Made by a program: the position numbers and the translations under genes. The notes beneath the pieces are model-generated. The model was not told the DNA's origin, searched no databases, and saw only the letters and a program-made list of their open reading frames with translations. Positions 41,522-49,976 of a stretch of 64,000 bases of DNA are shown piece after piece. This DNA is from Caulobacter sp. 602-2 (GTDB lineage: Bacteria > Pseudomonadota > Alphaproteobacteria > Caulobacterales > Caulobacteraceae), in contig NZ_JAAKGT010000011.1 in assembly GCF_011043625.1 (NCBI RefSeq), positions 124,001 to 188,000 on the forward strand, given 5' to 3'. Position 1 is the first letter of the stretch. Each line of letters opens with the position of its first letter.

Positions 41522-42583
41522 ATGGGGCGAGAAGTCGGGCGCAAGGAGTTCGGCGTCTTCCTGCCCGTGGCCAACGGCGGCTGGATCGTCTCCAGCACGA
41601 CGCCGCCGCTGGACGGCCTCTATCCGCAGAACCGCGCCGCCGCCGTGCTGGCCGACCAGATCGGCATGGACTTCGTGATGTCGATGGCCAAGTTCCGCGG
41701 CTTCGGCGGCGACACCGACCACTGGGGCGCGGCGCTGGAGTCGGTGACCCTGATGGCCGCCCTGGCCGAGGCCACCAGCCGCGTGAAGATCTGGGCCACC
41801 CTGCACCCGCTTCTGCAGAACCCGGCTGTGGCGGCCAAGATGATCGCCACCCTCGACCACATCAGCGGCGGCCGCGCCGGGCTCAACATCGTGGCCGGCG
41901 CCTATCGCGACGAGTTCGCCCAGATGAGCGCCTGGGACGACGCCCTGAGCCACGACGACCGCTACGCCCTGGCCGAGGAGTGGACCCGCCTGGTCAAGCG
42001 CCTGTGGGTCGAGGACAGCGTCAGCCACGAAGGCCGCTTCTTCACCCTGACCGACTGCCAGTCCAAGCCCAAGCCGCTCAGCAAGCCGCGTCCGGACCTG
42101 ATCTGCGCGGGCGTTTCGGAGCGGGGCTTTTCCTTCGCCGTCGCCGAGGCCGACGCCTGCTTCATCGGCGGCGAGGACGAGGCGGCCCTGCGCGACGCCA
42201 GCCGCCGCGCGAGGACGCGGGCCGCCGACCTGGGCAAGACCATCCGGACCTACGCCATGTGCACGGTCGTGCACGCGGACACCGACGCCCAGGCCCAGGC
42301 TCTGGCGGATCGCTATCGCGACGGGGTGGACATGGGCGCGGTCACCACCATGTTGTCCAACTGGGGCGTGCCGCCCGAGCGCCTGGCCGAAACGGCCGCG
42401 CGGCAGGGGGCGTTCATGACCCGCACCGTGATCGGCGCGCCGGCGACCTGCGGCGCGCGGATCGGCGACCTGGTGGAAACCTGCGAACTGGACGGGCTGA
42501 TGCTGATCTTCCCCGACTACGAGGCGGGCCTGGCGATGTTCGGGGCCGAGATCCTGCCGGGCCTGCGCGAGGCCTATCCGTGA
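41522..42583 (+). CDS. RutA-like flavin-dependent monooxygenase (LLM class)
   Basis: A 353-residue luciferase-like FMN monooxygenase. It follows the pyrimidine oxygenase RutA along its length: FGVFLPVANGGWIVSSTTPP, MSMAKFRGFGGDTDHW, IATLDHISGGRAGLNIVAGA and FFTLTDCQSKPKPLS. RutA opens the uracil ring using FMNH2 and O2. The substrate here may be uracil or another nitrogen heterocycle. GGAGG stands 5 bases before ATG 41522, better than GTG 41510. Its stop overlaps the next start (GTGA). The flavin reductase RutF is not in the vicinity. Confidence 0.88.
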   Translation: MGREVGRKEFGVFLPVANGGWIVSSTTPPLDGLYPQNRAAAVLADQIGMDFVMSMAKFRGFGGDTDHWGAALESVTLMAALAEATSRVKIWATLHPLLQNPAVAAKMIATLDHISGGRAGLNIVAGAYRDEFAQMSAWDDALSHDDRYALAEEWTRLVKRLWVEDSVSHEGRFFTLTDCQSKPKPLSKPRPDLICAGVSERGFSFAVAEADACFIGGEDEAALRDASRRARTRAADLGKTIRTYAMCTVVHADTDAQAQALADRYRDGVDMGAVTTMLSNWGVPPERLAETAARQGAFMTRTVIGAPATCGARIGDLVETCELDGLMLIFPDYEAGLAMFGAEILPGLREAYP

Positions 42584-43233
42584 ACGCCGTGCCGACCGAC
42601 GAACAGCGCGGCATGGCCGCCTGGATCGCGCCGTCGCGAACGGCGCTGGTGATCGTCGACATGCAGGTGGACTTCGCCGCGCCCGACGGCGTCATCGGCC
42701 GCTTCGGGGTCGACCTGGCGTCGACGGCCAAGGCCGTGGAGACGGCGACCTGGCTGGCCGATGCGGCGCGGGAGGCCGGGGCGCCGGTGGTGTTCGTCGG
42801 CCTGGAGACGACGCCGGGCAGCGACTCGCCGGTGATGCTGGAGCGCATGCGCCGGCGCGGCGGCGACCCGGAGATCGAACGGGTGATCTGTCGCAAGGGC
42901 GCGCCCGGGGCGCAGTTCTACGGCCCCACGCCAGAGCCGGGCGAACTGGTGGTGTGGAAGCCGCGCTACAGCGGTTTCGTCGGCACCGACCTCGACGCGC
43001 GGCTGCGGGCGCGGGGCGTCGACACGCTGGTCGTGTGCGGCCTGACCACCGAGTGCTGCGTCGACAGCACGGTGCGCGACGCCTTCCACCGCGACTACCA
43101 CGTGTTCGTGGTCAACGACGCCTGCGCGGCCTACGAGGCCGACCTGCACGAGGGCGCGCTGAAGAGCCTGGGCCTGTCCTTCGCCCTGGTGCTGGGGGCG
43201 AGCGAGGTCTCGGCCGCCTGGGGCGTCGGCTGA
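42580..43233 (+). CDS. RutB-like isochorismatase-family amidohydrolase
   Basis: A 217-residue cysteine hydrolase. The triad is visible: Asp in LVIVDMQVDF, Lys in VVWKPRYSGFVGT and Cys in CGLTTECCVDST. The KPRYSGF motif and the overall order match RutB (ureidoacrylate amidohydrolase), which acts on the RutA product. It shares a GTGA overlap with the RutA-like gene, so the two enzymes should be made together. Last gene of the receptor/MFS operon. Confidence 0.9.
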   Translation: MNAVPTDEQRGMAAWIAPSRTALVIVDMQVDFAAPDGVIGRFGVDLASTAKAVETATWLADAAREAGAPVVFVGLETTPGSDSPVMLERMRRRGGDPEIERVICRKGAPGAQFYGPTPEPGELVVWKPRYSGFVGTDLDARLRARGVDTLVVCGLTTECCVDSTVRDAFHRDYHVFVVNDACAAYEADLHEGALKSLGLSFALVLGASEVSAAWGVG

Positions 43234-43240
43234 GCGCACG

Positions 43241-43270
43241 AAAAAGCCGCCCGGGGTGACCCGGGCGGCT
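43241..43270 (-). terminator. Rho-independent terminator between convergent genes
   Basis: An 11-bp perfect stem AGCCGCCCGGG/CCCGGGCGGCT with a GTGA loop. On the minus strand it is followed by TTTTT, so it ends the TorF gene transcript; it may also slow the RutB-like transcript. Confidence 0.88.
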
Positions 43271-43295
43271 CGTTCGTCGTTCCGAAAGCCGTGGC

Positions 43296-43988
43296 TTAGA
43301 ACGAGGCCTTCAGCGACACCGCGACGCGCGAGTCGTAGATGTTGCCCCACTCGTGGACGTCGGTGTCCCAGTAGCGCAGGTCGAGCGACAGCTTGTCGTT
43401 CAGGGCGTAGGCGACGCCCAGGTTCCAGGTGGTGTAGTTGGCCGAGTCTTCGATCGCCTGCTTGCCCAGGGCCCCGCTCAGCGAGAACTTGTCGGTCAGC
43501 GGGTACGAGCCGTTCACTTCCACGTAGGTGGCGGTGCCCAGATCGCCCGGCCATTCCGGCGAGAAGTACACGGCGCCGCCGATGGTGGCCTTGGCGATCG
43601 GCTTCGACACGGCGGCCTTCAGTTCGGTGTAGCTGTACTTGCCCGGGTTCAGGCCCTTGTCCTTCGAGTAGCCGTAGTAGAGCACGCCGAAGTCCATCGA
43701 CACGTCGCCGACGGTCGGCTTGATGCCGGCGTAGAAGTCGACTTCCACGGTCGGGTCGTCGGTGCCGAAGTCGACGTTCGAAGCCCACACGCCGGCGTAG
43801 CCGACGCCGTAGCCGAGGTCGACGCCGCCGAACACCTGCGGATCTTCCTGGGTCTGGCTGACGCCGCGGAACACGTAGTCGCTGGCGATGCCGACGTTGT
43901 ACGAGAGGCTGATTTCCTCAGCCATGGCGGCGCCGCCGAGAGCGACCGAGGCGGTGGCGGCGGCCAGCGCGAGCTTGAAGATCTTCAT
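43296..43988 (-). CDS. TorF-family putative porin
   Basis: A 230-residue outer-membrane beta-barrel protein. Signal peptide MKIFKLALAAATASVALGG (cut after AMA). Start of the mature part, EEISLSYNVGIASDYVFRGV, is typical of the TorF family, and the sequence alternates through strands such as VEVDFYAGIKPTVGDVSMDF to a C-terminal Phe (VAVSLKASF). Function is general pore or unknown. GGGGATAAC precedes the ATG at 43986-43988. Confidence 0.9.
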   Translation of the reverse strand: MKIFKLALAAATASVALGGAAMAEEISLSYNVGIASDYVFRGVSQTQEDPQVFGGVDLGYGVGYAGVWASNVDFGTDDPTVEVDFYAGIKPTVGDVSMDFGVLYYGYSKDKGLNPGKYSYTELKAAVSKPIAKATIGGAVYFSPEWPGDLGTATYVEVNGSYPLTDKFSLSGALGKQAIEDSANYTTWNLGVAYALNDKLSLDLRYWDTDVHEWGNIYDSRVAVSLKASF

Positions 43989-44153
43989 CCGTGTTATCCC
44001 CTTTTTTGTGTAGCCCGCCGGGAGTGTGGTCCCAACTTGTGCGGCGCCTGCAAGCGCGTTCATTCACAAGCCGGGATTAACCGCGGGCCATGCTTTAGTT
44101 GCAATCAGCGGGGGCACAGCGCCAGCAATAAGAACATGGATCGCTCAAAACGT

Positions 44154-44205
44154 GAGCAACTGTGGCGTATTTGCCGCGAAAGCGGCAGGTCGGCCACAGT
44201 TGTTC
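44154..44205. terminator. Nested hairpin with GAAA tetraloop downstream of the SDR gene
   Basis: The outer arms GAGCAACTGTGGC and GCCACAGTTGTTC match at 12 of 13 positions; inside is TGCCGC-GAAA-GCGGCA, a 6-bp stem with a GNRA loop. It lies 32 bases past the stop of the 44237-45034 gene; on the minus strand ACGTTTTG follows, so it can act as a terminator. It could equally be a structured RNA. The rest of the 248-base gap shows no gene. Confidence 0.5.
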
Positions 44206-44236
44206 GCAAGTTGTCGATCCGCGTTTGCGTGCGACT

Positions 44237-45034
44237 TCAGCGCATCGACAGGCCCGCCGCGCCCAGATGCAGGCCGGCGTCGACCAGCAGGGTCTCGCCG
44301 GTGACGTGACGGGCGGCGGGCGAGGCCAGGAACACGGCGGCGCCGGCGACGTCCTCGGCGGTGGAGGCGACCTGCAGCGGCGTGGCCGCCGCCGCCCCGG
44401 CCCGCAGGCGCGCCACCCGGTCCTCGTCCATGGCCTTGCCGAACCAAGGGGTGTCGATGAAGCCGGGACAGATGGCGTTGACCCGGATCTTCGGGGCCAG
44501 GGCGCGGGCCAGCGACAGGGTCATGGTGGTCATCGCGCCCTTCGAGGCGGCGTAGGGGACCGACGAGCCGTTGCCCATCACCCCGGCGATCGAGCTGGTG
44601 TTGACCACGGCGCCCGGACGGGGCGCGGCCTCCAGCAGGCTGCGGGCGGCGCGGACCATCTGGAAGGCGCCGACCACATTGACCGAATAGAGCTTGAGGA
44701 AGTCCTCGGCGCTCACCGCATCGAGGTCGCCGTGCTGCGGGGCGAACTTGGTCATGCCGGCGTTGTTGAACAGGGCGTCGATGCGGCCCGACGGCGCTGC
44801 GGCCTCGACGATCCGGCGGCAGTCGGCGTCGTCGGCGACGTCGCCCTGGGCCAGCACGGCCCTGGCGCCCAGGGCCTCGACCTGGCGGGCGGTCTCTTCG
44901 GCTTCCTGCGCGCTGCGGGCGAAGTTGACGACCACCAGGCCCGCGCCCCGGCGGGCCGTCTCGACCGCGATCGCCCGGCCCAGGCCCGTCGAGGCGCCCG
45001 TCACCACCACCGTGAAGCCGTCGAAGTCCGTCAT
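44237..45034 (-). CDS. Short-chain dehydrogenase/reductase
   Basis: A 265-residue classical SDR: VVTGASTGLGRAIAVE (NAD(P) site), LFNNAGMTKF, catalytic Ser in VVNTSSIAGVMG, Tyr/Lys in YAASKGAM and VNAICPGFIDTPWFG. The ending GETLLVDAGLHLG is common in the FabG-like group. Monocistronic; the gap to queF (divergent) is 86 bases. Substrate unknown. Confidence 0.92.
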   Translation of the reverse strand: MTDFDGFTVVVTGASTGLGRAIAVETARRGAGLVVVNFARSAQEAEETARQVEALGARAVLAQGDVADDADCRRIVEAAAPSGRIDALFNNAGMTKFAPQHGDLDAVSAEDFLKLYSVNVVGAFQMVRAARSLLEAAPRPGAVVNTSSIAGVMGNGSSVPYAASKGAMTTMTLSLARALAPKIRVNAICPGFIDTPWFGKAMDEDRVARLRAGAAAATPLQVASTAEDVAGAAVFLASPAARHVTGETLLVDAGLHLGAAGLSMR

Positions 45035-45120
45035 GGCGTCTCTCCCAAACGATTGTTTGCGACACCGTAGCGGGGGCGCCGGCGCTTGTCTCGCCGCGGG
45101 CGGAGGCCTAAATCGCCGCC

Positions 45121-45576
45121 ATGACCGAACTTTCCGTGACCCAGCTGGGCCAGACCGTCGCCGCTCCCGAAAACCCGGAAGCCGCCGTCCTCGAGGCCGT
45201 GCCGAACCCGCAGAGCGACGTGCTGTACCTGGCGCGCTTCGTGGCGCCCGAATTCACCTCGCTGTGCCCGGTGACGGGCCAGCCCGACTTCGCCCACCTC
45301 GTGATCGACTACGCGCCGGGCGACTGGCTGATCGAGAGCAAGTCGCTGAAGCTCTACCTCACCAGCTTCCGCAACCACGGCTCGTTCCACGAGGACTGCA
45401 CGGTCAAGGTGGCCCGGAAGATCGTCGAGGTCGCCAAGCCCCGCTGGCTGCGCATCGGCGGCTACTGGTACCCGCGCGGCGGCATCCCCATCGACGTGTT
45501 CTGGCAGACCGGCCCGGCGCCGGAAGGCCTGTGGGTGCCCGATCAGGGCGTGGCCCCGTATCGCGGCCGGGGGTGA
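45121..45576 (+). CDS. queF: NADPH-dependent 7-cyano-7-deazaguanine reductase
   Basis: A 151-residue QueF of the short (unimodular) type, reducing preQ0 to preQ1 in queuosine synthesis. Cys49 (TSLCPVTGQPDF) forms the thioimide with substrate and Asp56 donates the proton. The NADPH motif is WLIESKSLKLYL (Glu72 onward). FRNHGSFHEDC supplies the conserved His and Glu. I saw no preQ1 riboswitch in the 86 bases upstream. Confidence 0.96.
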   Translation: MTELSVTQLGQTVAAPENPEAAVLEAVPNPQSDVLYLARFVAPEFTSLCPVTGQPDFAHLVIDYAPGDWLIESKSLKLYLTSFRNHGSFHEDCTVKVARKIVEVAKPRWLRIGGYWYPRGGIPIDVFWQTGPAPEGLWVPDQGVAPYRGRG

Positions 45577-45582
45577 GCGCCC

Positions 45583-45720
45583 GACCCTCCCCCCGAAGGG
45601 GGAGGTGGCCCGGAGGGCCGGAGGGGGAAGTCCCTTCGGCCGCCCGGCGTTGCATCGAGGGCAGAGGATTCCTCCCCCTCCGTCGGCTGCGCCGACACCT
45701 CCCCCTTCAGGGGGAGGGTC
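45583..45720. repeat. Inverted pair of CCTCCCCC-GAAG-GGGGGAGG repeats
   Basis: CCTCCCCCCGAAGGGGGAGG with its tail (45586-45630) recurs inverted as CCTCCCCCTCCGTCGGC through CTCCCCCTTCAGGGGGAG (45671-45717). Same family as 18850-18967. It separates convergent queF and nitroreductase genes. Confidence 0.85.
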
Positions 45721-45723
45721 TTG

Positions 45724-46338
45724 TTACGCGCTCCACTCGCTGGTGATCGCCGCGATATCCGGCCGCACGCGTTCCTGCGGCTGTTCGGCCGACGTGCCGA
45801 TGTAGAGGAAGCCGGCGACCTTCTCGTCGGCGCCGACGCCGAGGATGTCTAGCGCCCGCTGGTCGAAGCTGTACCAGTCGGTGATCCAGTTGGCGCCGTA
45901 GCCCATGGCCGAGGCGGCCAGCAGCAACTGGGTGCAGACCGCGCCGGCGCTGAGCACCTGCTCCCATTCGGGCACCTCGTGCGGCACGGGGCGCGAGATC
46001 ACCGCGATCGCCAGCGGCGGGGTCGTCAGCTTGCGCATGGCGGCCGTGGCCTTGGTCGGGTTGGCCTGGTCGGCGGCCAGCGGCGCGATCCTGGCCGCGA
46101 AGGCGGCCTTGGCATCGCCGCGCAGGATCACGAACCGCCAGGGAAAGAGCTTGCCGTGGTCGGGCACGCGCGCGGCCAGGCGCAGCAGGTCGGAAAGTTC
46201 GTCCTCGCTGGGGCCCGGCGCGACCAGGGCCATCGCCGAGGCCGAGCGGCGGCGCGCCAGGAAGGCGAGAACCTCGGGCGCCGCCTCGATCGCGATCGGT
46301 TCGCCGAATTCGGGGGCGGGGGGAATGGAACCGGCCAA
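45724..46338 (-). CDS. Nitroreductase family protein
   Basis: A 204-residue FMN-dependent nitroreductase-fold protein. Marks are FLARRRSASAMALVAPGPSE (FMN phosphate site), LLRLAARVPDHGKLFPWRFV and MGYGANWITDWYSFD, matching the YdjA-like small branch. The TTG at 46338 is taken because AGGAGA lies 5 bases upstream; the open frame continues further. Divergent to the NUDIX gene (77-base gap). Confidence 0.9.
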   Translation of the reverse strand: MAGSIPPAPEFGEPIAIEAAPEVLAFLARRRSASAMALVAPGPSEDELSDLLRLAARVPDHGKLFPWRFVILRGDAKAAFAARIAPLAADQANPTKATAAMRKLTTPPLAIAVISRPVPHEVPEWEQVLSAGAVCTQLLLAASAMGYGANWITDWYSFDQRALDILGVGADEKVAGFLYIGTSAEQPQERVRPDIAAITSEWSA

Positions 46339-46415
46339 GACGATCTCCTGAAAGCGCGCTACAGGCACGTCACCTATGGCCGAGCCACGGCCGGCACAAG
46401 TCGCGAGCCGTTCGC

Positions 46416-47027
46416 ATGTCCGAGAAATTCGCCTGGCTGAAACCACACGGCGAGGCCTGGGGCGTCACCAGCGCCAAGGTCGTCTACGACAATCCCTGGA
46501 TCGAGGTGACGGAGTACCAGGCGGTGGCCCCGACCGGCCGTCCGGCCCTGTATGGCAAGGTCGGCTTCAAGAACCAGGCGATCGGCGTCGTGCCGCTGCA
46601 TGCCGACGGCACGGTGACCCTGGTCGGCCAGGCCCGCTTTCCGCGCGGCAACTACAGCTGGGAGATCCCCGAGGGCGGCGCGCCCATGGGCGAGGATCCG
46701 CTGGACGGGGCCAAGCGGGAGCTGGCCGAGGAGGTCGGTCTGGCCGCCGCCGACTGGCGTCCGATCCTGACCATGGAGCTTTCCAACTCGATCAGCGACG
46801 AGATCGCCTACGGCTTTCTGGCGCTCGATCTTTCGCCGACCCGGGCCGAGCCCGACGACACCGAGGACCTGGCCGTGGCGCGCGTGCCGTTCGGCGAGGC
46901 TCTCCACGCGGCGGTCACGGGAAAGATGCCGGACTCGTTGACGGTGGCGTTACTGCTCCGGGTGCACCATATGGCGTCCGTGGGCGAGCTGCCGGCCGAT
47001 CTGGCCGCGCTGGTCCTGCGCCGCTAA
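46416..47027 (+). CDS. NUDIX hydrolase (ADP-ribose pyrophosphatase-like)
   Basis: A 203-residue NUDIX enzyme with a complete box, GGAPMGEDPLDGAKRELAEE followed by VGL. It resembles the ADP-sugar pyrophosphatase group (WEIPEGG before the box). Substrate is probably a nucleoside diphosphate derivative. It lies 72 bases before cysE on the same strand. Confidence 0.92.
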   Translation: MSEKFAWLKPHGEAWGVTSAKVVYDNPWIEVTEYQAVAPTGRPALYGKVGFKNQAIGVVPLHADGTVTLVGQARFPRGNYSWEIPEGGAPMGEDPLDGAKRELAEEVGLAAADWRPILTMELSNSISDEIAYGFLALDLSPTRAEPDDTEDLAVARVPFGEALHAAVTGKMPDSLTVALLLRVHHMASVGELPADLAALVLRR

Positions 47028-47099
47028 GTCCGCGTCGCCTGTTCGGCTGGAGCGTTTTGAATAAATATGCTCTAGTCTCCGCTGGGAAGGGAGAGCCCC

Positions 47100-47930
47100 G
47101 TGGCTAAGCCTCTGGAAGTCGTGACCGATAAGGCCGCGCCGCCCGTCTGGGCCGCGCTGCGCAACCAGGCCGAACACGCCGCCAAGGCCGAGCCGGCCCT
47201 GGCCTCGCTGCTCAACGCCGTGATCCTCAGCCACGACAACCTGGCCGACGCCCTGACCTTCCAGCTGGCCCGCAAGCTGGGCGACCAGGAGATGCGGGCC
47301 ATGACCGCCCGCGAATTCGCCGCCGAGGCCTTCGAGCGCGACCCGGCCCTGGTGGCCGCCGCCGAAGCCGACCTGCGCGCGGTGTTCGAGCGCGACCCGG
47401 CCACCAAGGGCTATGTCCAGCCGTTCCTGTTCTTCAAGGGCTTCCTGGCCCTGCAGACCCACCGCGTGTCGCACTGGCTGTGGGAGAACAATCGCGAGAC
47501 CCTGGCCTTCTACCTGCAGAGCCGCGCCAGCGAGGTCTTCCAGGTCGACATCCACCCGGCCTCGCGCGTGGGCGCGGGGGTGTTCATCGACCACGGCACC
47601 GGCATCGTCATCGGCGAGACGGCGGTCGTGGGCGACGACGTCTCCATGCTGCACGGCGTGACCCTCGGCGGCACCGGCGCCGAGCGCGGCGACCGTCACC
47701 CCAAGATCGGCAAGGGCGTGCTGCTGGGCGCGGGCGCCAAGGTGCTGGGCAACATCCAGATCGGCGACTACGCCAAGGTGGCCTCCGGCTCGGTGGTGCT
47801 CAAGCCGATCCCGCCGCACTGCACGGCCGCCGGCGTGCCCGCCCGCATCGTCAACTGCCCCACCTGCGAAGAGCCGGCCCGGACCATGGACCACACCCTG
47901 GCCGACGTGGTGTACGACTACGTGATCTGA
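47100..47930 (+). CDS. cysE: Serine O-acetyltransferase
   Basis: A 276-residue enzyme making O-acetylserine for cysteine synthesis. The N-terminal helical domain (about 15-140, ending FKGFLALQTHRVSHWLW) is followed by a left-handed beta-helix of hexapeptide repeats: VDIHPASRVGAGVFIDHGTG, VIGETAVVGDDVSMLHGVTL, KIGKGVLLGAGAKVLGNIQI. Catalytic His residues are in IDHGTG and LHGVTLGG. GTG 47100 has GGGAGAG upstream; TATGCT near 47067 may be a -10. Confidence 0.95.
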   Translation: MAKPLEVVTDKAAPPVWAALRNQAEHAAKAEPALASLLNAVILSHDNLADALTFQLARKLGDQEMRAMTAREFAAEAFERDPALVAAAEADLRAVFERDPATKGYVQPFLFFKGFLALQTHRVSHWLWENNRETLAFYLQSRASEVFQVDIHPASRVGAGVFIDHGTGIVIGETAVVGDDVSMLHGVTLGGTGAERGDRHPKIGKGVLLGAGAKVLGNIQIGDYAKVASGSVVLKPIPPHCTAAGVPARIVNCPTCEEPARTMDHTLADVVYDYVI

Positions 47931-47940
47931 GGCGGCGGCC

Positions 47941-48366
47941 TCAGCGGACGTGCCCGACAAGCCGAAGGGCGTCGGGAGCCTCCTCGATCGGCAATTGCTT
48001 TCCCGTGGCGGCCAGGGCCGCGCGTACGGCGTCCAGGTCGTGGAGGTGACGCCGCGCCGGCGCGCCAGGGATGACGGCGACGCCCGGGATTTCGAGCCAT
48101 TCGATTCCGATGATGGGGAAGGGGCCGAACTCGACGCTGTCGAGGAACCCGTCCGCCGCCGCCGTCCACGGCCGCCCCATCGAGACGGGCTCGTCCCGGT
48201 CGGCGAACTTGAGCCGGACCTGACGAATATCCAGCCCCGACGCCGCCAGAGCGTCCAGCGCCGCCCGCCACTTGGCGTTGGACATCAGCGAGCCGGCGAA
48301 GACGTGGTGCGCCAGGCGGCGCTCACGGTGAAGATCTTCGACGAGGTCGTGGTCGGAAGCGGCCAT
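47941..48366 (-). CDS. DUF6678-like protein
   Basis: A 141-residue protein. The segment MSNAKWRAALDALAASGLDI and RLKFADRDEPVSMGRPWTA, then FGPFPIIGIEWLEIPGVA, resemble the DUF6678 family of unknown function. The first 27 residues look less conserved, so an internal ATG (before SNAKW) could be the true start. Convergent with cysE (10-base gap). Confidence 0.7.
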   Translation of the reverse strand: MAASDHDLVEDLHRERRLAHHVFAGSLMSNAKWRAALDALAASGLDIRQVRLKFADRDEPVSMGRPWTAAADGFLDSVEFGPFPIIGIEWLEIPGVAVIPGAPARRHLHDLDAVRAALAATGKQLPIEEAPDALRLVGHVR

Positions 48367-48411
48367 GTTGGCAGTATCTCCGCGCCGCTTTCTCAGCGCA
48401 ACTTGGCGGCG

Positions 48412-48552
48412 TCAGCGGCAAGCCGTCAGCTGTGCCGTCTCCAGGCGCGGCGCCGGCTTGGCTGTCATGCCGTAGAGCGCCAGCGCCCACAGGGCCGCCA
48501 CCGCCGCCCACTGCGCCGCGCCGATCGGCGACCGTCTGCCGTGCTTTTCCAT
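48412..48552 (-). CDS. 46-residue single-pass membrane protein
   Basis: A short ORF from ATG 48550-48552 to TGA 48412, with high third-position GC. It reads MEKHGRRSPIGAAQWAAVAA then LWALALYGMTAKPAPRLETA and ends QLTACR: basic N-terminus, one membrane helix (about 9-29), short tail. AAGG precedes the ATG weakly. It sits between the DUF6678-like gene and the LysR gene, in a stretch otherwise empty. Confidence 0.5.
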   Translation of the reverse strand: MEKHGRRSPIGAAQWAAVAALWALALYGMTAKPAPRLETAQLTACR

Positions 48553-48623
48553 GCCTTGCTTATCCGGCGGTTGCTCTGGCGCGGCTAACGACTTATCGGT
48601 CGAGGTCTGTGAGGTTTCATCAC

Positions 48624-49535
48624 ATGGCCCGACGTCCGCTGCCGCCGCTGAACGCCCTGCGCGCCTTCGAGGCCTTTGGCCGACGCGGGCGCATGACCCT
48701 GGCCGCTGACGAGCTGTGCGTCACCCATGGCGCGGTCAGCCGCCAGATCCGGCAGCTGGAGGATCACCTGGGCGTGGCCCTGACCGAAGGCCCGCGCAAC
48801 CGCCTGACCATGACCGAGGCCGGGCTGAGGCTGGCCCAGGGCCTGACACGGGCCTTCGACATCCTCGACGAGGCCGTGCCGCGGCCGCCCGAGGACGAGC
48901 CGCGCCCGACGGTGGTGTCGTGCCTGCCGACCTTCGCCATGAAGTGGCTGATCCCGCGCCTGCCCGACTTTCTCGAGCGCTTTCCCGACACGCCGGTGCG
49001 GGTGGCCGAGTCCAACGGGCCGTTCGACTTCCGCGCCGACGGCATCGACCTGGCCATCCGCATGCGCGATCCCGACGGCCCAGACTCACCGGACGGCGAG
49101 GCGACGGCCTTTCTCGACACCCATGTCGGCCCGGTCGTCGCGCCGGACCTGGCGGCCAGGGCTTCCAGCGTCCAGGGGCTGCTGACCCTGCCGCGCCTGC
49201 ACACCAAGACCTTCCTGCACGGCTGGGACCAGTGGGCGAACGAGGCGGGCGTCGCCTTGCCGCCGGCCGGGCTGGTGCGCGAGTTCGACCACTATTTCTA
49301 CATGATCGAGGCCGCGGCGGCGGGGCTGGGCGTGGCCATGGTCCCGCACGCCTTTGTCGAGCGCGACCTTGCGGCCGGACGGCTGGTGGCGCCGCTGGGC
49401 ATGGTCCCGCAGCCCACCCTGCTGTGCGCGCTGACCCCCAAGGCCGGAGCCTCGCGCGGGGCGCGGCGGTTCCGCGACTGGCTGGTCGAGCAGGGCAGGG
49501 CCGCCTCGCCGCCGCGGTTTTCTCAACAGACCTGA
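48624..49535 (+). CDS. LysR-family regulator (GcvA-like)
   Basis: A 303-residue regulator with N-terminal winged HTH (LNALRAFEAFGRRGRMTLAA, LCVTHGAVSRQIRQLEDHLG) and a LysR substrate-binding domain. The start RPLPPLNALRAFEAFGR is that of the GcvA subgroup. The target is unknown; LysR genes often control a divergent neighbour, here the 46-residue membrane ORF. ATG 48624 is used. Confidence 0.92.
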   Translation: MARRPLPPLNALRAFEAFGRRGRMTLAADELCVTHGAVSRQIRQLEDHLGVALTEGPRNRLTMTEAGLRLAQGLTRAFDILDEAVPRPPEDEPRPTVVSCLPTFAMKWLIPRLPDFLERFPDTPVRVAESNGPFDFRADGIDLAIRMRDPDGPDSPDGEATAFLDTHVGPVVAPDLAARASSVQGLLTLPRLHTKTFLHGWDQWANEAGVALPPAGLVREFDHYFYMIEAAAAGLGVAMVPHAFVERDLAAGRLVAPLGMVPQPTLLCALTPKAGASRGARRFRDWLVEQGRAASPPRFSQQT

Positions 49536-49641
49536 GCGGGCGCCCGCGCAAAAGGCCTTACACTTTGCGCCGTGGACCTCTAGTTTCCCGCCATTCCGCC
49601 CCACGGGGGCGAAAGACCAACAACGAGATCAGGAGCCCCCC

Positions 49642-49848
49642 GTGGACGCCGCCGCCATCGCCAAGCTCGAAGCCCACCTGAAGCGCACCTTCGGCAACCC
49701 GCACATCGCCGTGAAGGCCCGTCCCAAGCAGAAGGACTCGGCCGAAGTCGAGGTGAAGGGCGAATTCATCGGCGTCGTCTTCCAGGACGAGGACGAGGAC
49801 GGCTCGTACATGTTCGAGATGGCCATCCTGGCCGAAGACCTCGATTAA
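49642..49848 (+). CDS. DUF3126 family protein
   Basis: A 68-residue acidic protein of the DUF3126 family found in alphaproteobacteria: IAKLEAHLKRTFGNPHIAVK, ARPKQKDSAEVEVKGEFIGV, VFQDEDEDGSYMFEMAILAE. Begins at GTG 49642 with AGGAG 7 bases upstream. Function unknown. A terminator follows at 49874. Confidence 0.92.
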   Translation: MDAAAIAKLEAHLKRTFGNPHIAVKARPKQKDSAEVEVKGEFIGVVFQDEDEDGSYMFEMAILAEDLD

Positions 49849-49873
49849 GCCTTTCGCCTGTTCAGGCAGGAAG

Positions 49874-49912
49874 CGGCCGCTCCGGTGCATCCGGGGCGGC
49901 CGTTTTCTTTTT
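49874..49912 (+). terminator. Rho-independent terminator after the DUF3126 gene
   Basis: CGGCCGC/GCGGCCG outer stem (49874-49880 with 49896-49902) plus inner CCGG/CCGG, followed by TTTTCTTTTTC. Confidence 0.88.
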
Positions 49913-49923
49913 CAGCTTCCAAT

Positions 49924-49958
49924 CCCGTCATTCTCGCCAAAAGGGCGGGAATGACGGG
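49924..49958. repeat. Palindrome CCCGTCATTC...GAATGACGGG
   Basis: Ten-bp outer arms and a CGCC/GGCG inner stem with A-rich loop. Similar GTCATTC-type elements are dispersed in many alphaproteobacterial genomes. It also could end the MFS gene transcript on the minus strand. Confidence 0.6.
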
Positions 49959-49976
49959 AGGTAGGAGTGGCGGACC

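Noticed and set aside
45035..45120. Possible preQ1 riboswitch before queF
   Set aside because: No aptamer-like stem-loop with the A-rich tail is visible in the 86-base gap.
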